Source: Syncephalis fuscata (taxonomy: Eukaryota > Zoopagomycota > Zoopagomycetes > Zoopagales > Piptocephalidaceae). Taken from it: a stretch of 64,000 bases of DNA. The stretch is from assembly GCA_025786725.1 (NCBI GenBank), contig JAHLTZ010000008.1, positions 558,001-622,000 on the forward strand, read 5' to 3'. Below the pieces are notes generated by a model, which saw only the letters and a program-made list of their open reading frames with translations, did not search any database and had not been told where the DNA came from. Both the position numbers and the translations under genes were made by a program. This document shows positions 34,738 through 46,795 of this stretch, piece by piece (the first letter of the stretch is position 1; each line of letters begins with the position of its first letter).

Positions 34738-37405
34738 CTATTGATTTGGTAGAGATGAGTCCAGTTTAGTTTTCATTGTATGATATTTAATCCAATCGAT
34801 AATCTCGTTATACCATCGTAGAAAATTACTATTCAAACCATTAATAAGCTTTGGGGATGATGGTATACTTACAGGGGTTTTGTAATCCAGTGTCCTTCAT
34901 CTGGAAAGTACAGAAAACGTGATGTAATATTGCGTCGTTGTAGAGCTGTAAATGCAGCAATACCTAAATGCAATTTAGCAGCTAAAATATACTCTTATTT
35001 AATATTTACTATGACTTATATCAACACGATAATCTAATACATTGTAAGAATAAGTGAATCAAGCATTATTGGCGCAACCTACCTTTTTCACCATGAATAA
35101 TAAGCACTGGTGTTTCCCATTTTGCAACATGGTTATCCGGCGACCATTGAGTAAAGTTTGTTGGGTTTTTCCATGGTAATCCAGCAAACTAGAACACAAG
35201 TTATCTATAAAACATTACGATAGAAAGGCAATTACTTACCTCGTGCTCTGGAAAAAAGAGCTCGTCAGTAACGTAATAGCTCATAGCAATATTGAATATT
35301 CCCGCTTGGCTGACAAGACACCGAAATCGTCTAGTCTGGCCATTGATCCAATTTGTCATATATCCGCCATAGCTAGCACCCAATGCGCACAGCCGATCGC
35401 CATCCAGAAACGAGTATTGCTCCAGCACATAGTCCAAGCCCATCATTAAATCTTCATAAGGCCAACTTCCCCATCTATTTTCAATTGAATCGGTAAATTT
35501 CTGGCCATATCCTACGGATCCATGGGGATTAATGGCAACAACTGCAAACCCATTTGCCGTAAATAAATTGACATTCCATCGATAATGAAAATTATCAAAC
35601 CATGCTCCTTGCGGGCCACCTAAATAGCTAAGTGTTAAACCAGCAGCGACAAATATTGACGTATTTTCTTACCATGAATCAATAGTACGGTGGGATATTT
35701 CTTTTCTGGTTTGAATTCAAATGGCCTTACCAACCATCCGTGTATTTTATCCTCATTTGCTCCAGTAAACCAAAAACTCTCTAAACGTGATAGTGTTACG
35801 TTTTGCATAAGCTGTTCGCTGGCTTTAGTGAGTTGTTCAGTACGTGGATACTGCCCTGAATGTGATGGTGAGTTTGCATCTGGTGTAATAGCTCGATAAA
35901 CAACATGTTTATCAGCATCCAAACTATTTAAATCACGTAGATCAAGTAAAAATAATTCACTTGGCTGATTTGCCGTACTGTGACTAAATAGTAATTGATC
36001 TGAATTAATAACAATTATCCCTTCACTGTAGCCGTGTTGCGTAAGTTGTTGTATCTGTCCTGATGTTGCATCCACGCGAAAAATACACCTACAGCCTAGA
36101 TACTCTGCCGTAACAATAAAGTGCAAACTATCAGATAGCCATACCAATTCTTTTGGATTGCAGTCCCATTGAGTGGCAAGGATTAACGGTGAGCTATTAT
36201 TTACCGTATTATCGACATCACTCATTAATTTTTTATCAGGTCGTTTCATTATAGCAATTTGGTTGCAATCCGATTCATATCCATGACGCGCCGTTTGCAG
36301 CCAAGCCAAATATTTACCATCTGGTGAATAGGCCGGTTCTGAGCATACTCCAAGATTACTATCAGTAAGCGAGCGTGGTTGTGCCGATCCATCGGTGGGC
36401 ACAATATAAATATCCGATTTTGTATGCCACGCCCGCTCTCTTCCTGATAGTTTAGCGACAAATGCTATTTCTTTACCTTTTAAATTTGAAATAAATAAAT
36501 AAAATTAAACTAAACTAAACCGAATTTAACTGATTGCTACATACCATCAGCCGAGAACACGTAGTCTTGTATACTACCAAATGGATAAGGTGAGCATTCC
36601 TATTGAAACTTATTAGTTGATGCATTGAAAATGTAATATAATTACCAAATTACTGCTGCTTGCCATTAAATTGATTGGTTCATTTTCAAGCTGGTATCCA
36701 TAAATAAACGATTGCTTAACACGTACAGTGAATAGATGTGACTTTTTAGAGTTTACAAAGCGGTCCCATTGGCGAACGTATAAAGAGTCATAAGTTATTC
36801 CAAAACCAACTTTGCTAGCAAATCTATTTATATTATTTTGAGTTGTATCATTCAAGTTTTTCCCTTCACAGATATTAGCTGTAAATGCCAAAAGACCCGC
36901 TTCTTGATGATATCTAACAGTACTAATATTATTGGGCCAGCGAGTTAGTTGTTTTGTAGAACCTCTTGAGCTGCCAGTCACGTATGACTTGAATCTGATG
37001 CTATTGATACAATCCACACTTGCGAATAACCACTGCGCAACGAAAGAAATCCCACTGTTTTTTCATCTAACCAAAATGGATTATCGTCAATAAACCTGGT
37101 ATGGCATCTGTCAAAAGCCGTGGTTTTGCTGAGCAATTAGATACAGGTGGTGTAATGGAATCATCGCTTTGTACTGAACTTTCATTAATATCTATCAACC
37201 ATAGATTATTACTATAGCGGTTTTCGGCTACATTGTACTGGTATTGACTATAAACACATTGCCGCCCATCTGGTGATACAGACGGATTATTGATACGTGG
37301 TAGCGATGCCAACTTTTCTGCCGTCAAAGGCTGCGACTCTGCGGTGTTTACATCAATAGCAGGATCAGTGAGTGCATGAATAGTTGTAAGTTTTGTGACT
37401 GTCAT
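34738..37405 (-). CDS. S9 prolyl-oligopeptidase family peptidase (DPP5-like)
   Basis: S9C-type dipeptidyl or acylaminoacyl peptidase: an N-terminal beta-propeller followed by an alpha/beta-hydrolase domain. Exons: 36646-37405, 36545-36599, 35673-36476, 35240-35619, 35083-35188, 34873-34963 and 34738-34828; all phases agree. Propeller segments include SVSPDGRQCVYSQYQYN and AYSPDGKYLAWLQT. The hydrolase has YPTVLLIHGGPQGAW, nucleophile elbow GASYGGYMTNW, PVLIIHGEK and catalytic His in PDEGHWITKP. No signal peptide, unlike secreted DPP5 antigens, so probably cytosolic. The first exon has two frameshifts, near 37089 (GGTTTATTGAC, one T missing) and near 36980 (one base missing); conserved sequence continues across both. 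It converges on the trypsin gene with a 165-bp gap, and its start lies 50 bp from the right inverted-repeat arm, which may contribute promoter sequence. Confidence 0.88.
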
Positions 37406-37455
37406 TGTTCAAAAAGTAATTTCAGTAAATGAAAGCGACATTTATTAAATGATAA

Positions 37456-37722
37456 TTAATAATAATAGTAATAAGCTTTTAATGCTCAGTATTGAAAATA
37501 GACAATTTAATGCCAAGAGCGTCATAAATTATTGAAAACATAGAGCGATAAGGAGTAATTGCTAATCACACGTTTATTATGCCCATCCATCAAACGCAAT
37601 TACAATGAGTGCCCAGTACACTAAGCTGCATTTGTAACTAAGAAATACCAAGTTTATAGCACTTGGCCGTTTTTACAGCTTATCTGTCTCTTTTTTAATC
37701 TGGATATAATCCATTTGAATAT
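37456..37722 (-). repeat. inverted repeat, right arm (~267 bp)
   Basis: Reverse complement of 30704-30967 with about 98% identity by eye. The two arms face each other across 6,488 bp containing dUTPase, trypsin and the S9 peptidase. This arm sits directly upstream of the S9 peptidase start codon; the other sits behind PIG-S. No transposase-like or TIR sequence within it. Confidence 0.9.
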
Positions 37723-38861
37723 TGTTACTGTGCGGAATTATTATATTGTAATCACGTAATTATTCACCATATGATTAATCGCTGACGTCCATTATGTGAT
37801 TAAATAGTGTACTAATGATAATATGTGAATAATCACAACAATAGTATACTAAATACTAGTATTAACAATTATAAACAAACAATTATTCAAGGATATAGCC
37901 AGTAAATACTTGTTATTTACTGACTTATGAGCAGTCATATAAACAATGCTCAAGTTTTATTAACAATAGTATTTGTTATAAAATTGTGACTTTATTCGAA
38001 CATTAAGCAATAACATCAGTATTTGGCTATATATTTTATTTGTTTATTCTAATTATAAGCGTTACTCAATTACTAAAAATTAACTGTAATAATTGATTAT
38101 TTATGCTTTCTTATCGTACATTTATCATTTTATATATCGTTTTATACTCGCATAGTCTTCCTCTATCCAAAACTATTTTTATTTTTGCTTAAGCAATGTT
38201 ATTAATAAATATCGACTAATTCACCTCAGTCATTTAGCAGTTATATGTAATTGAACATATAACAATAGAGTGTGTCTAGTATGAAATAAAACGATATATG
38301 TGTACTGGATATATGCATATTGGATAATAAATCTACGATGACGAGTATTTTAAACTTTAATACCACTCACCACCTACCATCATGTTCAATAGATTTAATA
38401 TTATTAAATTTAGCTATTTGACCACCAAATTACATTAAATGGCTAATGGATTGTTTAATGTTAATGTATTGAAAATAATATAAATAAATCACTAATATTA
38501 TTCTTAAAATGAGCGGTGCCAATGTGGCTGTATTAAATGTATGTAAAAGACTTGGGCTTTGGTAACAATAATAAAACACCTATTACCACATATCCTTCTC
38601 TCCCATGTTATCATTACTAATAATAACAATAATTAATTTAAAATGTAGACTGAATCTTGTTTTGAGTCCCAAAAGTAAAATAGCTTCATACATTTAAACA
38701 ATATTCTGCAAAACTACTTCAGCGCTATTAAAGAGGCGGGCATACAACTGTACACGTAATACACGTATACAAACAATAAGAAATAGAAAAGAAAAATTAC
38801 GAAAAAGCCACTTTACAAATACCAATATACTAATGTCTTCTAGTCGTGTTCAATTCGTTAG
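37723..38861. other. AT-rich intergenic region with dispersed repeat
   Basis: No gene found. Contains the third dispersed repeat copy (38345-38545). The remainder is simple AT-rich spacer leading to the PEX13 3' end. Confidence 0.5.
38345..38545 (+). repeat. dispersed non-coding repeat, copy 3
   Basis: Aligns in order with 13195-13435: GAGTATTTTAAACTTTAAT, CATGTTCAATA, TTATTAAATTTAG, AAATTACATTAAATGGCTAA, TTGTTTAATGTTAATG, CTTAAAATGAGCGG and GTATTAAATGTA. Roughly 70% similar by eye, so an old copy. It is 25 kb from the methyltransferase-associated copies. Confidence 0.5.
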
Positions 38862-40249
38862 CTAGCTAGTTAACAAACTCATTGGGATCAAAAGACTAGG
38901 TGGACCTCCTTGGCCGGCGTCACCACCTGCAGGATGGTTTGCATGGCTGTTGTTGTTGTTACTGTCGTTATTAGAGCGCTTTTCCAGTATTTCCACATAG
39001 TTAGCGGGGAATAGACCAATACGTCCATCACGTAGACGACCGCGCCACCACTGGCTCGGCTGTCCCTGTGCATCATGTCGGCTAAGAATGGCAATAAGGT
39101 CACCACGCTGTAGATTCAATTCGGCAGCATGGTCGCCCTGGAAGTCGTAAAGAGCACGAGCAAATTCTAGCTCATTAGGATTAAAACCGGATCCATTGGT
39201 AAGCTGATTATTGCTGTTGTTTGATGCGTCATCGCCGCCATTGCCACCTTGATCTTGTCGACGGCGATCGGCTGCGCGAATTAAACGATTGATCAACCAA
39301 GGAATACCAATAATGGCGGCCAAGAAAAATAGAATGGGACGGCGCGATACGCTACGCTGTTGACTGTGTGACTCAAACTCATTCACATTAATAGCTAATG
39401 GATCCACGGGTGGTTGCCGCCCAATGATCCAATAGCCTAGCCGTTTCAAAGCACGTAATAAAGCAAATACACTTAATACTTGTCCAAGATAATTACGTAA
39501 ATGACCAAATTGTTCAGCCACACCGATCATAGCCATAAATGAGGAGTGTGTGGCCATGTAAGTACTTTCTAGCATTTGGGCAAATCCACCAAATGCACCC
39601 ACTACTGATTCTAATAGATGAAATGTACTGGCGGTATTCTGCTCCATTCTATTCATCAATGATGGGTCATTCGGATCTCCTCCTTGCATTCCCATGCCAT
39701 ACATGCCGGCTCGTGGGCCGTAAAGGCCACCGCCATAGCCACCATAAGAACCATAGGCAGTGCCGTAATTACCATAAGAGCTCATGCCACCATAGCTTGA
39801 GCCGTATAGGCCACCTGTGCCATAGCGCGATGCACCGTATCGGTTATATGGCGATGAATAAGAAGAATATCCAGAGCTTAACCCAGTGCCGTAACTGGAG
39901 CCATATCCACTATTGTACCCGGTGCCATATCCACTGTTGTACCCCGAGCCATATCCAGCGCCGTAGCCTAGAAACAAACAGCTTCGATTAGTATGGTCTA
40001 TTCGTCTTTAATCAGCGATTGCTACCCACCTGGTCGATTCATTGTATTAACGCCAGTTGCTCCCGTGTAGCCAGTAGTAGCATTTCGCGCTGGAAGCGAA
40101 GGAACCGAAGCAGAGCCCGTGATGGGAGATGCTGCCGACATTCCGTTCGTTGCTGCAGCTAACGAGTTAGCGCCGCCTGCAGCAGTAGCAGTGATACTTT
40201 CACCACCACCACCACCGGCACGCTCCCAAGGCTTTGGAGGAGAAGGCAT
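38862..40249 (-). CDS. PEX13: peroxisomal docking protein PEX13
   Basis: Integral peroxisomal membrane component of the PEX5/PEX14 docking complex, 441 aa. Exons 40030-40249 and 38862-39967. Domains in order: Pro/Ala/Gly-rich N-terminus (PSPPKPWERAGGG), a Tyr-Gly repeat region (GYGSGYNSGYGTGYNSGYG, residues ~74-160) that family studies link to a phase-separating import mesh, the PEX13_N membrane region (LLESVVGAFGGFAQMLESTY, then VFALLRALKRLGYWIIGR), a TM-like stretch (ILFFLAAIIGIPWLI), and a C-terminal SH3 domain (ARALYDFQGDHAAELNLQRGD ... WWRGRL ... GLFPANYVEIL). A Ser/Asn-rich tail follows. No frameshift. Confidence 0.94.
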
Positions 40250-40811
40250 AGCAAAAAAGTCCTTCGTAGTAACGATGAATTAGTTGATTATACGCGATAA
40301 CGTTGTTGAGTAGTATTACACCAGTAAATAGCTAGCGAAATAAAGGAGACGCTGTCTACACCGTAAAGAGATGCTGTGGCACTGTATACTTGCTCTTTAC
40401 GTAAAACAGCGCGATCAATAAAGCTACACAACACCAAGGTGGGTCGTAGTATGTCAAGGTAGCTTTTACAAAATACACTTTACTCGTCGCTAAACAACAC
40501 ACAGACAAGATATCGTTACTGACAGACTACTTGCTGTAGGTGAATCAAAGACGAAACAATAAGACAAAAGGAAAGAACGAACAAAATAGAACGGCACACA
40601 GAACTGCCGTACTTGCTTTTCTCACATTTACTCACACTGCATCCACATTCACACCTTACACTCATTGTATTTATCAATTATTTATCAATCTACATTGGCA
40701 TTTCTCTAGACCGCCTGATTTGACTTGAATTGGACCATTTTCCGTTCTACGCAGAACTGACTCCTTTTCATTTTTTACTCTTTTGTCATTTGATTAGTTC
40801 AAGAATTCATC
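40250..40811. promoter_or_regulatory. divergent promoter of PEX13 and TMA7
   Basis: A 562-bp spacer between two divergently transcribed genes, with a pyrimidine-rich stretch (40725-40800) just before the TMA7 start. No specific operator could be named. Confidence 0.4.
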
Positions 40812-41167
<356 letters not shown>

Positions 41168-41617
41168 GCACTGTTTGCTTAGCCTTTGCAGTAACAAAGC
41201 AATAAATATGCCTCCAATGCATAGTTATATGTATAAGAATAGTATGAGTAATTGATACTAAACGAGAATTGATTAATATAAGCAGTGTGCACTACTTGAT
41301 TTGTAGCGTTTTATTTTAATTAGTTTAAAAACTTGAGATGGATATCATTAGAAAATTGTAGATCATTTATAATTACGCGGATGAACATTTGCACAAAAAG
41401 CATTTGGTGGTATATTTAAGTAGTTTGTATTTAATAAATCAGCATACGCTGTTCTAAATATTTGCTTTAACTTAACCAGTTGATCACACAATAATAAAAT
41501 GATAAAAGTTTTTTATTTTATTGTATTATCATTAGATGTAAATTGGCACCTAAAGGCCAAAATAGAACGCAGGATAGAAACAAATTACTAAACAGAAAAT
41601 AAAAGACTCGGCCGTGT
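41168..41617. other. convergent 3' intergenic region
   Basis: AT-rich 3' flank shared by TMA7 and the uncharacterised membrane protein. Nothing else seen. Confidence 0.5.
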
Positions 41618-44327
41618 TTAACAATAAGCAGCCAAAGCCCATGCAAATGCAATCAAAAACACAAACAAAAGTGCTACGCCAACAATGATAACCGATGCAG
41701 GCGGAATAAAGAATAGCACAATACCAATGGCAGCGGCAATATAGATTACTGTAAACCATCGCGTTCGTCGATGTCGTAAGCAGTCAAACAATCCTGTAGT
41801 GAACGTGTAATGAACACGCTCGCGCCAATTCATATTGGTCATCGGATTTATACGAGTGTGGACTTGTTCTTCAGGACGTGGAAACTCACCATCCATTACC
41901 GAGCCTATTTGGTCCGAGTCGAAGCGAAGTAATGGAGCTAGTGGCCGCATCCAACGGTGGTGTGGTAGAACAGGTCGTGGACGTGAATGTAATGGAAATA
42001 GCAAAGCATCATCTGGTTCAAGCGCATTTTTTGCAAAGAACTGTCGAATCGGTGCTTTGTAAAGAAAGTCATAATCATTGCCAATATATCGACCTACAAG
42101 CCAGTTAGGACCTGTGCGTGGCTGTAATGGCGAAATAAAACCAGTTGCTTCAGTATTACCCATCTCTATAGCGGGTATTGCTCGTGATGGCTTACGCAGT
42201 TGTGCCGCTGTATGATATGTATGCTGCAAATCAGCCGATGCATCTTTTGATTTAAACAATAGTGCTGGCAGACTGTTGGACCGAGGAAGCGTAGACTGAG
42301 CATGACAAACAGCAGTTGAAATGGCCGTCACCGGCTCCTCCGGCTTTTCTTTGGCCAGTGTACTCGTCGATGGCACAATAAAAGACGATGAGCAACATTT
42401 TTTCTCTACTATTTTTCGTTCACTATTAGATCGTGAGATAGATACAGCCTTTGGACAAGGCGACAGTAAGCCTGGCGATGATGACAATAGCGGTGATGAT
42501 GGTGCCGAGGCCGAGCGATGGCTATTATTCGATGATGAATTGGATGGCAATCTATCAAGACTTATTCGTGTATTAGATGGTAGGCGTGGCGGTGTTTTAG
42601 ACAAAAGTGGGGCTACTATAAAAGATAACTTGCTGCTATTCTCGCTTACGGAAGACGCTGCATTGGCCGAATTAGATTCTGAAATAGCATCGGAATGTGC
42701 TGGAGAAAGTTCCACTGGCGATGGTGATGGTGATGCTGATGCTGATGATACCACTTTGATGTGCGTTAGTTCAGCGGGTGTGGCGATAGGCACTGGTGTG
42801 CACCGACCACTATCAAGTACATCAGGCGGTTCTTTTATCGTTACCTCCATAAAGGTACGGGTAGTCCAGCGTGACAAAATGGTTGCATCTGATGGCAGTT
42901 TATGAAGTGTGGGCAATGTCGGATCATCGATTTTAACCGATAAACTACTGTCATCGCCATGGCTACTAGTACTGCCAGCACCTGCTGCTCCATGTGTCTT
43001 GTGTTTTTGCTGCTTTTTAAAGTTACGATGAGCATCTGACCAAGCACGGGCAATACTTGCTTTAATGACAAAGTAGTCTACCTTGCCATAAATACTATCG
43101 TTACTTAGTGGCTAAGCATTGTTAAAGCAATGATAAATTTTGTTATTAGTATGTTAATTATAAATGATTTATGGTAATTACATTTTTGGTGCGTACTCGG
43201 TGTAGTAGTCCGCGCTCTGGCTCAGTACGAAAAAGAATTTTGTTTAAATGATGTGCTGCATAATGGAAGTAATTGTAGCGTGTTGCATCGCGTGGATCCA
43301 CCGTGCAAACACGTGCTATAATCATGTCACGGTCGCGGTCTGCGTGCATGGAAACAAGACGGGCAAATGATTCCAGTGTGAATGGATCATCATCAGCCAA
43401 TGGTACGTGGCCGATAACTTGAGTTATCTGCCTATACTTGAAAGGCCACGACTGCCATTGGCAGCAGAGAAGTAATCAGCTGCTGGCTCGCCACATTTAT
43501 TATTATTGGCGTGGCGGCTATTGCGTCGAAGTCGAAAACGAGCGGCAAAACCCGGTGTTTGTGGTGCTGATGACGATAGTCTTGAGGCATTTTGAGTTGG
43601 CGGTAGCTCTGTTGGCATTTCCTCACCTGTAGGAGAGGGTGTTGACTGAGCAGTAGGCGTGTTGGCTCCAATGCTTGGACTATTTATTGATATATGAAAC
43701 TCATTGGGCGTAGCTTCATTTGTATTTCTTGTATTAGCTTCAGCAAGTCGTTTATTCGACATAGAAATAGCTCTGCGAGGAGTAGGTGTGCCCATCGATA
43801 TGGCAGAATCACGACCATGAGCCCGATGCCCACTATTTGTCGTATTCGATGGTCGATTTGAACCTAAGGCATAATGGCCAGGCTGTACAGTTGCTGGCCG
43901 TGTTGGTGGCGATTCATTTAAAATAAAAGGGCGTGGTTGCACTATATTACGATTTACATCGTCACTTTCCGGTGTTGACAAATCAACATTAGTTGTAGAA
44001 CCCTCATTGGGCACTGGCACATTGATTGGTCTATGAGCAGCTGTATTATTCTCTTCGTGTAAGCGATTATTTTCTGCATTACGTCGCTGAAGTGCGACTC
44101 CAATCGGTACATCGTCGGTGATACCCGCTAACGATGCGTCGTGTTTATCGCGTAAAAGAAAAATGCATGGTGCGTTAGAATAGTCAGATGGATGAATAGG
44201 CTGTGGTGGCACCGCATCAGTCAACTTAGCAGTCAAATGTAACGAATATAAATAACATGGCATTATTCTATTAGCTCGATTGGTATTTAGTAAAAATTAA
44301 ACTACTTACATCTACAGGCACACGCAT
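41618..44327 (-). CDS. uncharacterised fungal membrane protein with two C-terminal TMs
   Basis: Large protein (~850 aa), function unknown. Exons appear to be 44310-44327 (uncertain), ~43182-44267 and 41618-43111. The conserved middle reads DDPFTLESFARLV, FHYAAHHLNKILFRTEPERG, LLHRVRTKN then PLSNDSIYGKVDYFVIK across an intron, which looks like a real conserved domain. Flanking regions are Ser/Pro-rich. Near the C-terminus come WLVGRYIGNDYDFLYKAP, FPRPEEQVHTRINP and two adjacent TM helices (FTVIYIAAAIGIVLFFI, VIIVGVALLFVFLIAFAWA) forming a hairpin. One base is missing near 43427 (GGCAG[A]ATAACT restores SSIGRITQVIGH). The 5' end is unresolved: exon 44310-44327 joins in a frame that hits a stop at ~44225 unless another shift occurs, so translation may instead start at 44263. 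Confidence 0.65.
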
Positions 44328-46795
44328 AATTATAATAAATGATATGTAAATCAGCAATACAAGCGCTTCTACACCTGCAGCACTTTCAAACCAATCGGCG
44401 TGTGGCTTGTGATGTAGAGAATGCAAGCGTGGGGACAAACTACGCCAGCCAGAATGTGTTTAATATTAATATGGCTTCACAGACTGCTCATATATCAATT
44501 AGCAAATGGTTTGGACGTCAAGCAGCTACAAATGGCTGATATACAGTTCTGGGACAGTGTAGACAAACTGCAAATGAAAAAATATTTCGTAAAGTAATTG
44601 GAAAATAGATGCGAATAAAAGAAAGGTTACCCAGCAATTCTTCTGTGGATCCTACAAAAGTTAACACGCACGAATAATTACAAACATGTTCGATTGCTGC
44701 GGCTAAGACGTTTAACGTCAGTCGGTTTTGTCGAATAAAACATAGGGTGGGTACAATAAAGAGAAAGAGAGACAGACAGACAGACAGAACATCATGTATG
44801 AGTCGGGCAAGCACGCGGCTAGTGACGGTGATTCAAATCAAACCTGTATGAAAGTGAATACAATAAGGTGATTGAATCATAAACACCGACAATGACTTAC
44901 TGTCACATGTAAGCTGTATTTGAATTCATTAAGTCTCCACTTTTTGCCTAACGATTTGTGCGATAAACAGACAGACAGATAAACAGCCAACTAATCTCTC
45001 ACAAATCATACTTTAAGACACCGATACCTGAGTAAATCATTTACTTCATATCAATATAATACATATGAGTTTTAAAAACAATAAAGAGTTGAATTTTACT
45101 TTGCACCCCCCCCTATTTTGAATCCCCAAAGTAAAATTCGTTTTAATTAAAGTCATGTCGTTGTTATGCACATTACAATTATACTGCTTCCTATTAGAAT
45201 GTTTTTAATAAACTGCTTTAAACAAATAATGTGATATACTATTTAATTTTTTGAAACATTTGAGGCCGATTATTATTGTTGTTGGTCATGTGTGTAAAGA
45301 CTAATTGGATATTAATAGGAGCCATATGATCGTGATTCCACGTCGTTTCACAGTCATTGTTGCACTAATATACACATGCTATGTACCATTTCATTTTAAC
45401 TTTTGATTTTAATACTTGCTAATTAAGTTAAATAAAATGCACTATCATATAAAATATTGTGTATTATTTATTTGTTTATTATATTTTTATTGTAAGTAAT
45501 AGGAAATACTATTTAACATTTATTAACAAATATCGGACATTGAAAATAGTACGAACCGCCTCATCTCCACTTGAATTAATTGGAGTTAATATAGCATCGC
45601 TTCAACAAATCCCTTCTCAGTATCAAAAGCTGATGGTCGGTTTATTATTCAGAAATGAGTCATAAAACTTCCCCTCAGTTTAAAGCTAAATGGCATGAAG
45701 TAGACTAGCTCTTTAATTAATAATATTGTGTTAATAATAAAGATGTCAGTTAATTAGTTTAGACATCACTCTATTTTTGTTAATATTTGATTTGGCAGTC
45801 ACAATCCATCCGTTTTAGGAATATCGCATGCAATTCGTGACTGTCTTTTGATGGTGCCTCACAAATCCCGCAGGCTGGAACATGCGGTTAACCGGTTGCA
45901 TTGCCATACAAGTATTGCCATCAAACCTGTATACTCATATGATTCCGCAAAACGATGTACTTGCCGTGCTGCAGGTTATTTATTTAATAGTATATCAGCA
46001 GTTTTCAAGTTTGCGTAATCTTCTTCTTTTGAATTGCTATTAGTGTTTTTTTATTCGTAATAACATTGGCGACCTCCTTTTATACATCCTCCGCTAACCT
46101 TTATAGCAAACTTTCTCGTGGATCGCCGCATTTTACGGTGATCTTGGAGATTATAGTATTTTGCAAATATTACGCTTGTTCATTATCCAGTCGGGGTACT
46201 GACACATGTATTGCTGTTAAACTCGTTCTTTTACTGCTACCATTGTGCTCTTGATAATTTCTATTGGCTATTCCGTATAACCTATTTACTATATTTCATT
46301 TGTAAGTAATACTTGTGTTCACTTTTGCAACATCCCCTTTAGTCCAAAGTTTCTATTGCCCCTGATAAATTGACACTCTCTGGCAAGAGTAATTTCTTAC
46401 TATCCAAGCCATCGAATATGCTTGTATGTCGTGTATGAGAGTAACTCGATCAATTCCTTATCTCATAGCACTGACCTGATAGAGTAGTTTTGTTCTATTA
46501 ATTACAAATTCTCTGACAGCCGCTATAAATATTTGTTTTATTTTAGAACCGGCCAATCTACCCTTATTATTGGCCGCAAGAATAGCGCATGCGAACGACA
46601 AGTCGTTGTTATACAAGGTTTAAACAACTATCCAGTACTTTTAGCACAGGGCTGCACCTTTGCCAAGAACGCAGGATCGTCGTTTGAAGCTGAAACGCTA
46701 TCAATAGACACAGAAACAACATTATATTAATAATTAATGTTGGGTGCTCAGACGACCTAGTTTATATCTTGTGTATTCTGTGCTAATTAAGTATC
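44328..46795. other. long region with scattered open frames, no firm gene
   Basis: 2.5 kb without a confident gene. 44340-45780 holds simple sequence, including a C8 run at 45107, and short frames. Between 45788 and 46732 several plus-strand frames read like protein, each preceded by an AG acceptor-like site: ~45792-46017 (SRRLEHAVNRLHCHTSIAIK), 46066-46254 (LYSKLSRGSPHFTVILEI), ~46343-46438 (SIAPDKLTLSGKSNFLLSK) and ~46548-46730 (STLIIGRKNSACERQVVVI). They cannot be joined into one frame with confidence and match no family I know. Possibly a decayed or frameshifted gene. Confidence 0.3.

Noticed and set aside
39539-39991. 150-codon plus-strand frame rich in His and Cys
   Set aside because: Antisense shadow of the Tyr-Gly repeats of PEX13.
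42321-42905. 194-codon acidic plus-strand frame
   Set aside because: Antisense to the Ser-rich region of the two-TM membrane protein; its acidic look mirrors Ser codons on the other strand.
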